A DNA stretch of 64,000 nt from Pilatotrama ljubarskyi (taxonomy: Eukaryota; Basidiomycota; Agaricomycetes; Polyporales; Polyporaceae), in the NCBI GenBank assembly GCA_022385805.1, contig MU277724.1, positions 159,905-223,904 of the forward strand, written 5' to 3'. Below, piece by piece: positions 12,449 to 23,057 of this stretch (its first letter is position 1; each line of letters starts with the position of its first letter). The notes under the pieces are model-generated. The model searched no databases. It worked only from the letters and a program-made list of their open reading frames with translations, and had not been told where the DNA came from. The position numbers and the translations under genes were made by a program.

Positions 12449-12493
12449 AGGACCCCTGATAATCCCAGGGTATCCCGGCCGATAAGCGCCCGT
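12449..12493 (+). repeat. Left terminal inverted repeat of the hAT-like element
   Basis: 45 nt, matching the reverse complement of 12852-12896 except for two bases just after CCCAGGGTA. Preceded by the 8-bp target duplication. Confidence 0.88.
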
Positions 12494-12851
12494 CATCCGG
12501 ACGGCGTCTAAGCTTTTGGAGGCCGGATGATGGTCGGGAGTCCGGACACGGAGGCCAAAAATGGCCTTCTCACCCGGCCGATAGTCCGGACATGGGGGAC
12601 GGGGAGGGATGTCGGCCGGTCCCCATCCGGACATGGGTAGGGGGGGGCAGGGGCCTTAGGCGCCCTGAAAGCGCCGACGGGCCGACGGCAGGGGTCGGTC
12701 ACGCCGGACCGGGGGGAGCCCTTATGCTACAGCCCGCCCGGCCCCGCAGGGGCCGGGCGGAAGGTCCGGACATGCCCACCCAGAATCCGCCGGGCGGCCG
12801 AAAGTCCGGACATTCTGGCCAAAAACCGTCCGGACACGGACCCTCCCAAAC

Positions 12852-12896
12852 ACGGGCGCTTATCGGCCGGCCTACCCTGGGATTATCAGGGGTCCT
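12852..12896 (-). repeat. Right terminal inverted repeat of the hAT-like element
   Basis: Partner of 12449-12493, followed directly by GGGATCAA (12897-12904), identical to the left flank. Confidence 0.88.
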
Positions 12897-13187
12897 GGGA
12901 TCAACGGAACGCCGGATTAGGACAGGGGAACCGCCGTGGGATGCCGTATTTGGCGGAAGAAACGCTCGGACAGCTGTTCGGAACACTCAAGTCTCAGTTG
13001 TGGGTCCCGATAGGTCCGACAGACATACCGAAAACATACGGCGGCGTTCGGGAGCAACAGGTACTTATAGGGGGATGGTAGGTATATCACAGCCACATCG
13101 CCTCGTCTGCATGCGGCCAGCGCAGCCTTTCATTTGTTCGCCCCAGGTTCGCCCCACTTCCGGCTCGACACGTTCTCTGCGAGCGCC

Positions 13188-14085
13188 GGGGAATGTACTC
13201 CTACCGCTTGACGCTAAGAAGCAGGGCACGGCAGGGTTTTTGACCGAACTCAAGTACGCTCGCATGGAAGACACATTCACGAAGATCAGGCAGGAGACCG
13301 TGGAGGCTCCGACGGCATATGGCCCTCTGCGATATCACCTGCAGGAACCGATGCAGCGGACACACACTACCTTTGTCACGACACAGCATGGTGCTGGCAT
13401 ATCTGTAGGCCATTCCGACTCGGAGCATAGTCAGAGCTGTCACTGATGGTAGATCCTAAAGGGAACCTTGCAGTTCATGTCGTGTCGCCTCCTCGCGGCG
13501 CTGATGTCTGGTCAGCAGTCTGTCACGACCACCGTACAGGACGACGTGGAGTCTTTTCTCTGGGTCCTACTCTACGTTGTTCTCCGGAGACTTGTCATGG
13601 TCCACGTTGGGAAAAAGCAGGAACGGGAAGGCCTCAAGGCAGCTTTCTGTCAAGCATTCGGTGGAATGTCCCTGCAGACAATCTACAACTCCAGAATATC
13701 GAGCCACACGTTGGACATATGGGCCCTTCCCTTGGTCGAGGATTTCACCTCCAAACCGATGCAGCTGATCTTCGAGACATATATGTACAGCTTTTACACT
13801 CAGCGCAAGAGTGACATTCGACAACGAGTCAGCGGCAGACCACAGGCCGCGTCGCCCTCGCCAGCGCCGAAGAAATCGCGAAAGAGCAAGAAGCGTGTGG
13901 CCGCGGACTTCACTTACGAGGGAATGCTGGAGACCCTCGAGCACTCTGTCAAATTTCTGACGGACTCGCCGGAGCGAGATACAGTGACGGCCAAAAGTCA
14001 CGCCCCACCCCCCCAGCATAATCTTGTCACCCGTATAATTTCAGTAATTGCCCATGATTTCTCACGCATCTTTGCAGATATGTAG
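13188..14085 (+). pseudogene. FunK1 fungal-type protein kinase, 5'-truncated remnant A
   Basis: Only the C-lobe of a FunK1 kinase is present. The readable part begins at GNVLLPLDAKKQGTAGFLTE, equivalent to the region just after the catalytic HRD loop. The HRD triad itself is scrambled by indels (about 13165-13188). An intron at 13405-13461 joins HGAGIS to GTLQFMSCRLL. After that the family pattern TVQDDVESFLWVLLYVVL is clear, followed by a basic Ser/Pro-rich segment (KKSRKSKKR) and a stop at 14085. No N-lobe was found upstream; 290 bp further lies the hAT-like element. Loss of the catalytic loop implies no kinase activity. It could be a real short transcript, but pseudogene fits better. Confidence 0.65.
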
Positions 14086-14302
14086 GCTATGCTGTAAGCT
14101 ATCACATGGTCCCACTCTTAAGGTTTGAGAGTCTCTGTATCCTCTGATTTTGGCATATATGTGTGGTGAGATGCACTGGGACCACTTCACATTCAACCAA
14201 AATGATGTGATTACTTTGTAAGGAGGATACAAATCATTCAGAAACGAGTGTGTTTACCACATTTGCGGCGAAGAGTTGAGATACGTTCAGGAAGGGAATC
14301 AT

Positions 14303-15232
14303 NNNNNNNNNNNNNNNNNNNNNNNNNNNNNNNNNNNNNNNNNNNNNNNNNNNNNNNNNNNNNNNNNNNNNNNNNNNNNNNNNNNNNNNNNNNNNNNNNN
14401 NNNNNNNNNNNNNNNNNNNNNNNNNNNNNNNNNNNNNNNNNNNNNNNNNNNNNNNNNNNNNNNNNNNNNNNNNNNNNNNNNNNNNNNNNNNNNNNNNNNN
14501 NNNNNNNNNNNNNNNNNNNNNNNNNNNNNNNNNNNNNNNNNNNNNNNNNNNNNNNNNNNNNNNNNNNNNNNNNNNNNNNNNNNNNNNNNNNNNNNNNNNN
14601 NNNNNNNNNNNNNNNNNNNNNNNNNNNNNNNNNNNNNNNNNNNNNNNNNNNNNNNNNNNNNNNNNNNNNNNNNNNNNNNNNNNNNNNNNNNNNNNNNNNN
14701 NNNNNNNNNNNNNNNNNNNNNNNNNNNNNNNNNNNNNNNNNNNNNNNNNNNNNNNNNNNNNNNNNNNNNNNNNNNNNNNNNNNNNNNNNNNNNNNNNNNN
14801 NNNNNNNNNNNNNNNNNNNNNNNNNNNNNNNNNNNNNNNNNNNNNNNNNNNNNNNNNNNNNNNNNNNNNNNNNNNNNNNNNNNNNNNNNNNNNNNNNNNN
14901 NNNNNNNNNNNNNNNNNNNNNNNNNNNNNNNNNNNNNNNNNNNNNNNNNNNNNNNNNNNNNNNNNNNNNNNNNNNNNNNNNNNNNNNNNNNNNNNNNNNN
15001 NNNNNNNNNNNNNNNNNNNNNNNNNNNNNNNNNNNNNNNNNNNNNNNNNNNNNNNNNNNNNNNNNNNNNNNNNNNNNNNNNNNNNNNNNNNNNNNNNNNN
15101 NNNNNNNNNNNNNNNNNNNNNNNNNNNNNNNNNNNNNNNNNNNNNNNNNNNNNNNNNNNNNNNNNNNNNNNNNNNNNNNNNNNNNNNNNNNNNNNNNNNN
15201 NNNNNNNNNNNNNNNNNNNNNNNNNNNNNNNN
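14303..15232. other. Assembly gap (930 N)
   Basis: Undetermined bases. The gap sits between two FunK1 remnants in opposite orientation, so collapsed or unassembled repeats are the likely reason. Confidence 0.99.
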
Positions 15233-16109
15233 CGTTTAAGGCAGGATAGAGCAACCATGTGTGAAGAGCAGAAAGAATAGAGGATGAGGATGAAGATTCT
15301 GAGGTGCAATATGTACAGTGACTGAATGGTAGTGGATTAAGTTGAGGGTCATGGCTGAGTGCTGTGCTTCGCTGGCAGGCGCTAAAATAAGCGCCCGTAT
15401 TTCTCGCGCTCCATTAAGAGCTACACCCTCAATAATCAGTAGCAAATCAATAACACCCAGTATACAATCTAGATATCATATACACATGTGTGACTAGCCT
15501 GGGCTTGTATACAATCCTGTGAAAGTAGGGGGGTGGGGCACGACTTTTGGCCGTCACTGTATTAAGGTGACATTTCGCAAGGACCAATGAGGAGATGCCT
15601 TCGCTGCCCCGCCGTGGTGCTGGGACGCCCCGGAACAGCCAAGATTTGTCCCTCTGTGCTTTGTAATCGTATCCGGTAGTATCGTACGTGTATATGCATG
15701 GATTTATCGAAATCGAACAGTTCCGTCACTGCGAACACGTTCAGCCTTTCTCGTCCGCTGACCTCTCACCTCCTCGCTCTCGCCAGCCAGACCACACTGA
15801 CCCCACGAACGCGGTACCGCTCATAGCCTCGCCACATGGGGTCGTGGAGTTCTCGCGTTGAGTAAGAGGGCTCAAATGTCACTGCAGATTACGAAGGCTT
15901 GTCATAGGTATGCGGGAGCCTCTATGGTGTATGTGGAAGGTGGCACGGGACTGGTTGCATTGCCGAGTTTCGCATCAAGAAATTAGAGGAGAGAAGCCAT
16001 AGCACAAGTAACGTGCAAGGGTCTACGAGAGCGTTGCACGACTGGTGGTACAATCTGTAGCACGAACCCTGCCTTTCCCTAAACCCCCAGCGACATTCCC
16101 AGAGACCCG
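15233..16109. other. Gap flank and 3' region of FunK1 remnant B
   Basis: No gene recognised in 15233-15920. The C-terminal exon of remnant B may extend down to about 15922 on the minus strand (open frame with NKRYTPSAGRTATRIRRAPL), but its border is uncertain. Confidence 0.4.
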
Positions 16110-17419
16110 CTAACCGTACCTGTCCTTGTTGGCTGAGGGGGAATGGAGAGTTGAGTCGGTTCGGAGACGTCGCCGGTGCGATGCTTCTTCCGCGCAGGGG
16201 CGCCCTCCGGATCCGCGTTGCGGTCCTCCCTGCGGATGGCGTATACCTCTTGTTGGCAATGGAGGCGAGCATCCTTGGGTCGCAGTTGTCGGGGAGCCTG
16301 TCTGGCAGCACATCTGCCACGGGCCATACAGGTGCACATTCAGGCGTACTCCGCTCGGGATCGATTGCATCGGCGAGGAGGGCAAGGAAAACAGAGTGAG
16401 TGTCGAGATCCTTCGCGCTGGATTGGTCTCATCGGAGGGTTCATCGACAGCTCGGCGTCTTCTCCGCACACCCAATCGCCTAAGGTTCTCAAGCTGTTCG
16501 TGACGATTTGTGCCGTCGGGCGATAGAGAAGGAGCTGGTGTAGCTCGCGCATGGGAAGGGCCGAGCGTGTGCGCAGACTTCTGCATTTCCCAGGCGAGAA
16601 CCTGGTATCGTGCCTCAAAGTATTGCAGCAAGTCGTCCAACAGGCTATTGAGTTCGGAATGGACCTGGCCATCGGCAAACTTGAATTGTAGCGGAATCCA
16701 TCGAGAGGCCCTGATGATCCCTTCGTTCATGGCCATCCTCTTTGCAATGCTACAGCGTCGCTTGACTTCCCCACTGATGGTGAACCTATCAAACCATTCC
16801 GCGACAAAGGGGACGTTGCTGATGTTATGATGAAGGAGGCGCACAGCGTAGAAGAGGAGAACGTGGAAGAATAATTCGAGCTCGTCCGCAACTGTCACTG
16901 GCCAATTGGGATGGTTCTCCACGTAGGCCACCGACATGAACTGCCACGTCCCCTAGGACACCGTCAGTCAAGAACACGTCAAAGCGCATCAACAGGACTC
17001 ACCGTGCGTTCCGGCTGTCTAGGCACCTCCTTCGGTGCTTCTGACTTTGACGGATCGCGCACTGGGATCTCCTTCGCCAGTTCCCAGTCGGTCAGAACTC
17101 GTTCGCCTTCCCATATCACTTTCTTCTTGCCATTTTGGATGAATTTGGAAGACAACGAGGGCCGTATGATGACATTTCCCGCGCTGACGTCTCTATGTAG
17201 CAGGCGTAAAATGCACGCATGTGTTGCCATCTCCACAAGCACGCTGAAAGGCCGGTCATCGCGCTCGCAAGACTCAATGCAGTACGCACCTATGAGATTT
17301 AACTCTCGACCATTCCCGTGAATGATCCCGAGGTACTGCCGGAGGAGAACGCCCCCCGTCGGTGAGCTTACAAGAAAGAAACTTGAGCCCACAACCAAAA
17401 GGCGAAGAGCAGCGAGCAA
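16110..17419 (-). pseudogene. FunK1 fungal-type protein kinase, 5'-truncated remnant B
   Basis: A second FunK1 copy, in the opposite orientation to remnant A. Here the catalytic loop LHRDVSAGNVII and the LTDWELAKEI segment (equivalent to DFG) are intact in the upstream exon. A clean intron (about 16955-17003) joins PERT to GTWQFMSVAYVENHPNWPVT, and the C-lobe follows (VADELELFFHVLLFYAVRLL). The tail is Ser/Pro/Arg-rich and its end is uncertain. The N-lobe (Gly loop, Lys, Glu) is not visible upstream, and the next gene ends at 17774, leaving too little room for it. I call it a truncated gene; a divergent first exon cannot be excluded. Confidence 0.6.
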
Positions 17420-17773
17420 GAGAGAATTTGCCGATCTATATGTCGGCCGAGAGAGGGAGCTGTAACTGTGCCCAACTTAGCATGGCGTCACCTTATCACG
17501 GTAATGTGGCGGTAACAGGCAACGAGAGCCGTCGAAGAGCAACACCAACGATGCAGTATCCGGTATCCATCTGCGTAGGAGAGCATACTGGCAACACGGA
17601 CAAAGTGCGGCATTCTGAAGTTGTAGAAGAATGGCAATGCCAGAACGAGGCTGCTGGGCATCCAATACTTCATGATACTGGGACGGGCAATTTCCGGCGT
17701 AGAAGGCAGCAGGTGAAGGGATCTATGGGATTCGCCTGTGTTACGGACAGACCGGCGGGAATGCGCTCTGCAG
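17420..17773. other. Intergenic, nothing recognised
   Basis: Between FunK1 remnant B and the small membrane protein gene. No kinase N-lobe motif found on the minus strand. Confidence 0.5.
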
Positions 17774-18186
17774 TTATGTTGCCTCCTTCTGTTCCCTGAA
17801 CTCCTTCGCCCACTGTACAGAATGTGAGCGGAGAGCTACAACACGAATGGACGCACGACGTACCTTCATGGAAGGTATAGGGCGGATAGGCGGGACGGTT
17901 CGCTTCTACACATGAACCCTCATGTGTTACCAGAGACCTGTGATGATAATGAGGAGTCATGCGCACCTCCTTCTCAGCACTGACGGTGAACACGCCGTAA
18001 GCAACAGCAAGAATGCCAGCGAACGCAATCGCAGTGTTCGTCTTCCAGTTGGATGGCCGCGTCCACCAGCCGCCTGGACGCGGTGAGGTTGAGAAAGGCG
18101 ACGACAGCCGCGGACGATTCACCGAACTCACCAGCGGGCGACCAGACCTCCTTCGGGTACGGATATCTCGCTCCTCCGCCCTGCAT
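17774..18186 (-). CDS. Conserved small fungal membrane protein (80 aa, YPYPKEVWSPAGGW family)
   Basis: Four exons (18132-18186, 17967-18073, 17864-17905, 17774-17812) give 80 residues in consistent phase: MQGGGARYPYPKEVWSPAGG, then WWTRPSNWKTNTAI, a single membrane segment AFAGILAVAYGVFTV, a linker with PPIRPIPSMK, and a charged end WAKEFREQKEAT-stop. No exon exceeds 107 nt. I recall similar small proteins (YPYPK-VWSPAGGW, N-W-NT, one membrane span) across Ascomycota and Basidiomycota, usually unnamed. Size and layout would suit a mitochondrial inner-membrane subunit or assembly factor, which is inference. It is divergent from PEX3, with 227 bp between the starts. Confidence 0.85.
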
Positions 18187-18413
18187 GTGGTGTCAGACTT
18201 CACAAAGTCCTGTTCGAGAGGGTGAACAGACCATGTTTGTCGTAAAGCAAGATGACGGTGGAGGGAAAGGTTGTGATGAGCGTCCGGCACACAGAGCACG
18301 TGTTTGGCAGCGCCGGCGACCTGCCCGGCGTTGCGGGGCTCTTCGACAAGTGGCTCGACGGTCTCGAGGACGCCCGCTCGACGTTCCTGCTTTCATGCCA
18401 CCGTCACCTCGGG

Positions 18414-20376
18414 ATGTTCCATGCGCTTGGAAACTACTTCAATGAACGACGACGCGGACTCACGAAAGCGACGGCGTACGTCGGCAGCGCGTACTTCGTC
18501 GGACGCTATATCTCCGCACGACTGGAGGATGTTCGCAATTCCATCCTTCAAGAACGTGTGGCACGAGAAAAGTATGTAACAGGATACGCATATACTAGCC
18601 AATATGGACTGAGGGCGCTGTGTGTCACTCGTAGTCTGAGGAGGCGGTTCGACCAGAACCAGCAAGACATATGCTTCACCGTGATGGCCCTTCTGCCTAC
18701 GCTCGGTGCCCACATTCTCCAGGAGATGGACGTCGAGGGCGTCACACAAGAGCTGCAGTCCTTCTCGAAAGTGCCCAGAGACAAGAGCGAACACCATCAT
18801 CCCGCCGCACCCTCCGAGTCAAGTGTCACATCCAGTGTGGACAATCACCATGGTCCAGACATAGACTTGCGGTCCGACAATGGCTCCGTCTCCGTGATAT
18901 CGTCGAATGACGGCGTATCCACAGGGCTATCCGCATCTTCGGCTAGTTGGGTAGACCAGTTCTCTATGCCATCCTCTCAGGCCCATCTTTCTCCGGAGCC
19001 TTCGGCAGGCGGCACCACGTCCACTTCCCCAAGATCCAGTATAGGAGCAGAACTGTCGGACTCCGTCATCACTACGAGTTCTATGTCGAGTTCAGCTGCA
19101 CCTGGACCGTCGAACATCTCCGTAGGTATTCCTGCTTGATGGTGACCACTTGCCTCAACTGTTGTCAGGCGTCCCCGGACAGTCATCTCAGTTCTCTCAG
19201 TCCCGCGACCAGAAGCAAAGCAGAGCTGTGGCGGGAGGTCAAGATGCTCAGTAGGTGTATTACTGCTCGCAGCTCGTTCTATATTCATTGAAACCTCATA
19301 GCGTTCACACGGACATTTACTGTCATCTATTCCGTCACACTCCTATCCTTGTTCACACACATCCAGCTCAGCATCCTTGGGCGTTCAAAGTACATTCAGT
19401 CATTGATACAGCAAGAACGCGATGAGAGGATACGCGAGCAACTGGAGTACAGCACGTCGGTGTACTCGTTATTCTGGGGTGACAGTAGCCTGGACGACTT
19501 CGAGACCGATGAGCTCGAGGAAGCCGAGACGGTCAGCGAGGAGACGGAAAGGAAATATCTTACGTTGAGCTGGTGGATCTTGCACGTCGGCTGGAAGGAT
19601 GTTGGTGAAAGAGTGCGAAGAGGGGTTGAAGAGGTATTCGAAGGGTGCGCGCGCATTTCTATGCTGTCGGTGCAGACGTAACATTGTCTACACAGCGTAT
19701 CCCTCAAGACAAAGCTGACTTCCGCGGATATCCATCGACTCGTTGGTGACGTCCGTCGCAGGGTCGAGTACGAGGTCACCTTCGAGGGTAAAGAGCGCCG
19801 AATCAAGTGCGTTCTAGACTGGCTCTCTGCAAGCTCGGCATGAGCGGGTCTAATCATACACGGTCTTCGACCTGTACTTTGCAGCTTCCTCTCGACGTTG
19901 CTTCCGCCAACCCCCGAAACGCTGCAACATGTGCTCACCCAGGGCGGCATCCCACCTTGGCTCGCGACTGCTCCCGATCCCAAATTCGAGGCGTTCCTGG
20001 AGGAGACGCGCAAGCACCTCGCTTCTGGCTCCTTCGAGCGTGTGCTCGAGGTATGCCTAGACAGGGCGATGGAGGTGCTATTCCGAGGTGTTGAGAAGCA
20101 TGTCTTTGGTTCACACGGCGAGCAGGAAGACGCAATCATGGGGCAGGAGCCTAGGGAGAGGCTAGCAGCCATGCTGCCTGGACTTGCGAGATGGTGTCAT
20201 CTGGCATTGGAGGGGCTACCCAACGAGCTTGTCGATGTAGGTGTATTTTCATCCGCCCACCTGGCTATAACGAGTCTGATGGTGTGTCGTCGTTCTCGCA
20301 GGCTCTGGCAGACGTCAGAGAGGTCTCGGCGTTCTCAGCCATTATTTATACCAGCTACGATGATCGCTTTCGATAA
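18414..20376 (+). CDS. PEX3: Peroxin-3, peroxisomal membrane biogenesis
   Basis: Integral peroxisomal membrane protein that docks PEX19 with its membrane-protein cargo. Seven exons (18414-18571, 18635-19121, 19169-19250, 19302-19644, 19696-19806, 19885-20236, 20302-20376) give 535 residues. The start MFHALGNYFNERRRGLTKAT was chosen because family similarity begins there, although in-frame ATGs lie upstream at 18252. Features: N-terminal membrane anchor (AYVGSAYFVGRYI, about 22-34), LRRRFDQNQQDICFTVMALL (about 54-73), a Ser/Thr-rich disordered insert (about 100-215), TRTFTVIYSVTLLSLFTHIQ, and the closing EVSAFSAIIYTSYDDRFR. The disordered insert and total length are within the fungal range. 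Confidence 0.95.
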
Positions 20377-21628
20377 TGCAGTTGCTTTGCCTCTCGTATA
20401 CTGAGTTTCGCGCGCAGTACACCTCTGAAGACGACGAGAGCATGAAAGCGACGTATTCGTCGCGCCATCGTCAGCTGGCCTAACCGCGAGTGTCCTTAGC
20501 AGGAGTTTCCTTGGGGACGTGAAGACAGTGCTCTCACACAGCAATGCGCTACCGCTCTCGCGCAGAAGTGCTTAGCATGCGCACTCTGTACGCACGCAAA
20601 TCCCACACAAGTGCTGCGCATGGTCTTGAGTGGATCTGCCTGTTTAACATACTGTACATGCGTGTGTCCCCCACTTGTTGACGATGGACCACGAGCTTAT
20701 TTCGTTTTCTACGTACACCGTGGTCGCCGTGGACCCATGTCCTATGCCGCTAGGCAAGACGAAAACTATGCGTCTCTGGCGAATGCTTTCCTTGCCTTCG
20801 CCGCGTGCTGCTTATACGCGTCCGCTGCACTATCGGCGCGGAAGATGCTTATCTGCATGCTCATTGATCGTGAGTGTCATCTACGGAGCTTAGTCTTACC
20901 CGTCTGGTGCGCCGACGATCCCGGAGGGCCTTCGCGCGTTCGATTGCTCGGACTGGAGGGTGCAATCCGGTCGCTGAGTTCTCGTGAGCGCCATGACGCT
21001 CAATGACAGCAACCCCTGCGTAAGGACTTCCATATCCTGTTTAGCCCATCGTGGATAGAACGTCGAAGTCGATGCCCACCACATCGCGGGCCACGTTCCG
21101 TTCCCCTGCCCGTTAAAGTCACTTGGGTATCGCTTCTGGGAAGGACCCCATATAGCCCGTGCGCCCCTGCGAACCCATCGTCTCCTTGGCCTCCCAAACC
21201 GTGCCGTGCCTATCGTCAATCATACGCCCGTGGGCGCGACGCGCTATTTTGAGACCCTCCTCTGCGAGGCCGCTGCCCACGGTCGCCCAGCGAGATCCCG
21301 TCGCATGGTTCACCGTGGCTGATTCGCCGAGGAATGAGCGTGCTTCGACGACGTGCTATGGTGTGGTTGCCGTAATACCTCCGGGCGCGCGCTCCCGACG
21401 GTATTTGAGTTTGTGGTAGTGCAAACTCCCGGTGCGGCACGCGCTGGGCAAGCTCGGATGAGAGTTGCTGGAAGGAAGTGCGTGCATCGGCCTTCAGGCT
21501 CTGGGTGAACGCCTCGCACTGGCGGATAAACGGGTGCAATGCGCGTGGCTACTGGTACAACCGACATGACTGCTTCTATGCCTTCTACGCCCCGAGACGG
21601 ATATTCCCCGCCGTGCTCGCAGCGTTCT
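20377..21628. other. Intergenic, 1.25 kb between convergent genes
   Basis: PEX3 and the oxidoreductase converge here. A minus-strand frame at 21216-21539 (with QCEAFTQSLKADARTSFQQL) looks mildly coding but has no motif or splice partner that I could join. No repeat seen. Confidence 0.4.
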
Positions 21629-23057
21629 TTACACCTTCGCCAGCTCCACGATGTCGACCGGGGAGCCGTTGCTGTTCAGCGCCGCCTCGATGAACGCCAC
21701 ATCAACGAGGGTGCCCCGCGGATCGTCGATGCCGTCGTCCGTGCCGTCTATGGCCCGCAGGAAGCCCGCAATCTCCTTCTCGATGCCCACCTCCTTCTCC
21801 TCGATCACCTGCTCCGCCTCGCCGGTTGGCTTGCCGTCCTTGTCGCGCGTAATCGTCTTCACGGACACGCGCATGACGCCGTTGGCGCGCGTCAGCTCGA
21901 GCCAGCCCTCTGTGCCGGTCACGGTGATATTGTTGCCCGCCTGGCTTGCTCGCGAAGGCGTTGGGGCTCCCCAGGTCAGCTCGACGAGGCCGTGCGAGCC
22001 GTCGGCGGACTTTATGATGGCGTTTATGGTGTCCTGTGGCGGCAGGATCTCCTTTGCGAGCGAGGCGAAGGCCGAAACGGTCTTGAACGGGCTGGGGAGT
22101 ATTACTCGCAATGCCGCGATTGTGTGCTGTTGGTAGTGTTAGAGGAAGAGATGAGCGCACGGCAGACGAGACCAAGAAGTTAGTGGGCAACGTACGACAC
22201 CACCGTCGAGCTGCATACGCGAAGGTCGTCGAGGCAAAGAGTCAGGAACGTGGACTAACGCTGGATCAGGGCGCATGACATACCAGGAAACCGCCTTGAT
22301 ACTGAATGACGACGGTGTATACGCCGTGAGTTCATCTGTCTGTCAGTGACCGCACACTTGCGACGCATTCAGCAGATGGCTTACGTCCGGAACGGTGCGC
22401 CAAGGCGTCTTGTACCACTTTGAGTTCTCGTCGATGTAATTGACGACGCGGGCGTTGTAGAAGGTGACCTTCCCGATCTTCCCTTCCTGGATGACCCGCT
22501 GGGCCGCGCGGTAGCCGGGCTCGGCCTCGAAATTCTCCGCGACGCGCCAGACCAGGCCCTTCGGCTTGTACTTTGCTTCGTACTCCTTGATCAGGGCGCG
22601 GCCCTGGCTGACGTCTGGGGCGACCGGCTTTTCGCTCAGGACATGCTTGCCGGCGGCGAGTGCTTTGAGAACCACGCTGGGCTGGACGGTGATGGGCAGC
22701 ACCACGATTACAGCATCGATATCGGATCGGCCGAGCAGCACATCAAGAGACACCGCCGAGTCCTCGTCGTGGTAGACATCGAGCGTGTGCTTGAGCTTGA
22801 GGACCTCCTGGGCGTCTCGGGCGAACGCTGACGCGCTCTTGTTAGACCGAGAGTAGACGGCCTTTAGCTCGATGGCGTCTCCCAGCGCGGCGATCGCAGG
22901 GAGATGGGCTGATCGCGCAATCCCCCAGGGAGAATGTATACGATGCGTCAAGGAGCAAAGGTGAATCCCCGGAGGTATGTCGAGCGAGAGGAGACGAATG
23001 CTTACCCTCTGTGGCGAATATGCCGGTGCCCAGGACGGCAACGCTTTTGGCGGGCAT
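21629..23057 (-). CDS. Gfo/Idh/MocA family NAD(P)-dependent oxidoreductase
   Basis: Cytosolic dehydrogenase of the glucose-fructose oxidoreductase/dihydrodiol dehydrogenase type; substrate unknown. Five exons (23006-23057, 22385-22908, 22284-22301, 22196-22210, 21629-22126) give 368 residues, typical for the family. The Rossmann start is VAVLGTGIFATEAHLPAIAA. The family signature is HVLSEKPVAPDV (Lys expected to be catalytic), followed by RVAENFEAEPGYRAAQRVIQ. The C-terminal domain starts at YQGGFLLDGGVHTIAALRV. That last conserved string is encoded by an 18-nt exon (YQGGFL) and a 15-nt exon (LDGGV) plus the next exon; skipping both would remove the conserved GG-HTI loop. Start ATG 23057 is directly before the Rossmann motif. 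Confidence 0.9.

Larger units (their letters stand above)
12449..12896. mobile_element. hAT-like non-autonomous element (MITE), 448 bp
   Basis: Terminal inverted repeats of 45 nt (12449-12493 and 12852-12896) match at 43 of 45 positions and begin AGGACCCCTGATAATCCC. They are flanked by an identical 8-bp direct repeat GGGATCAA at 12441-12448 and 12897-12904, the duplication length of hAT transposons. The interior is GC-rich, has no transposase frame, carries seven copies of TCCGGAC, and has a hairpin near its middle (about 12734-12760, arms CCGCCCGGCCCC/GGGGCCGGGCGG). It is therefore a deletion derivative or MITE mobilised in trans. The near-perfect repeats suggest recent insertion. Confidence 0.88.

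Noticed and set aside
14238..15309. Four open frames of over 330 codons spanning the N gap
   Set aside because: They are open only because N codons contain no stops; they have no sequence content.
18252..18413. N-terminal extension of PEX3 from ATG 18252
   Set aside because: No PEX3 similarity in the extension, and it would place the membrane anchor too far inside; the region is the shared promoter with the small gene.
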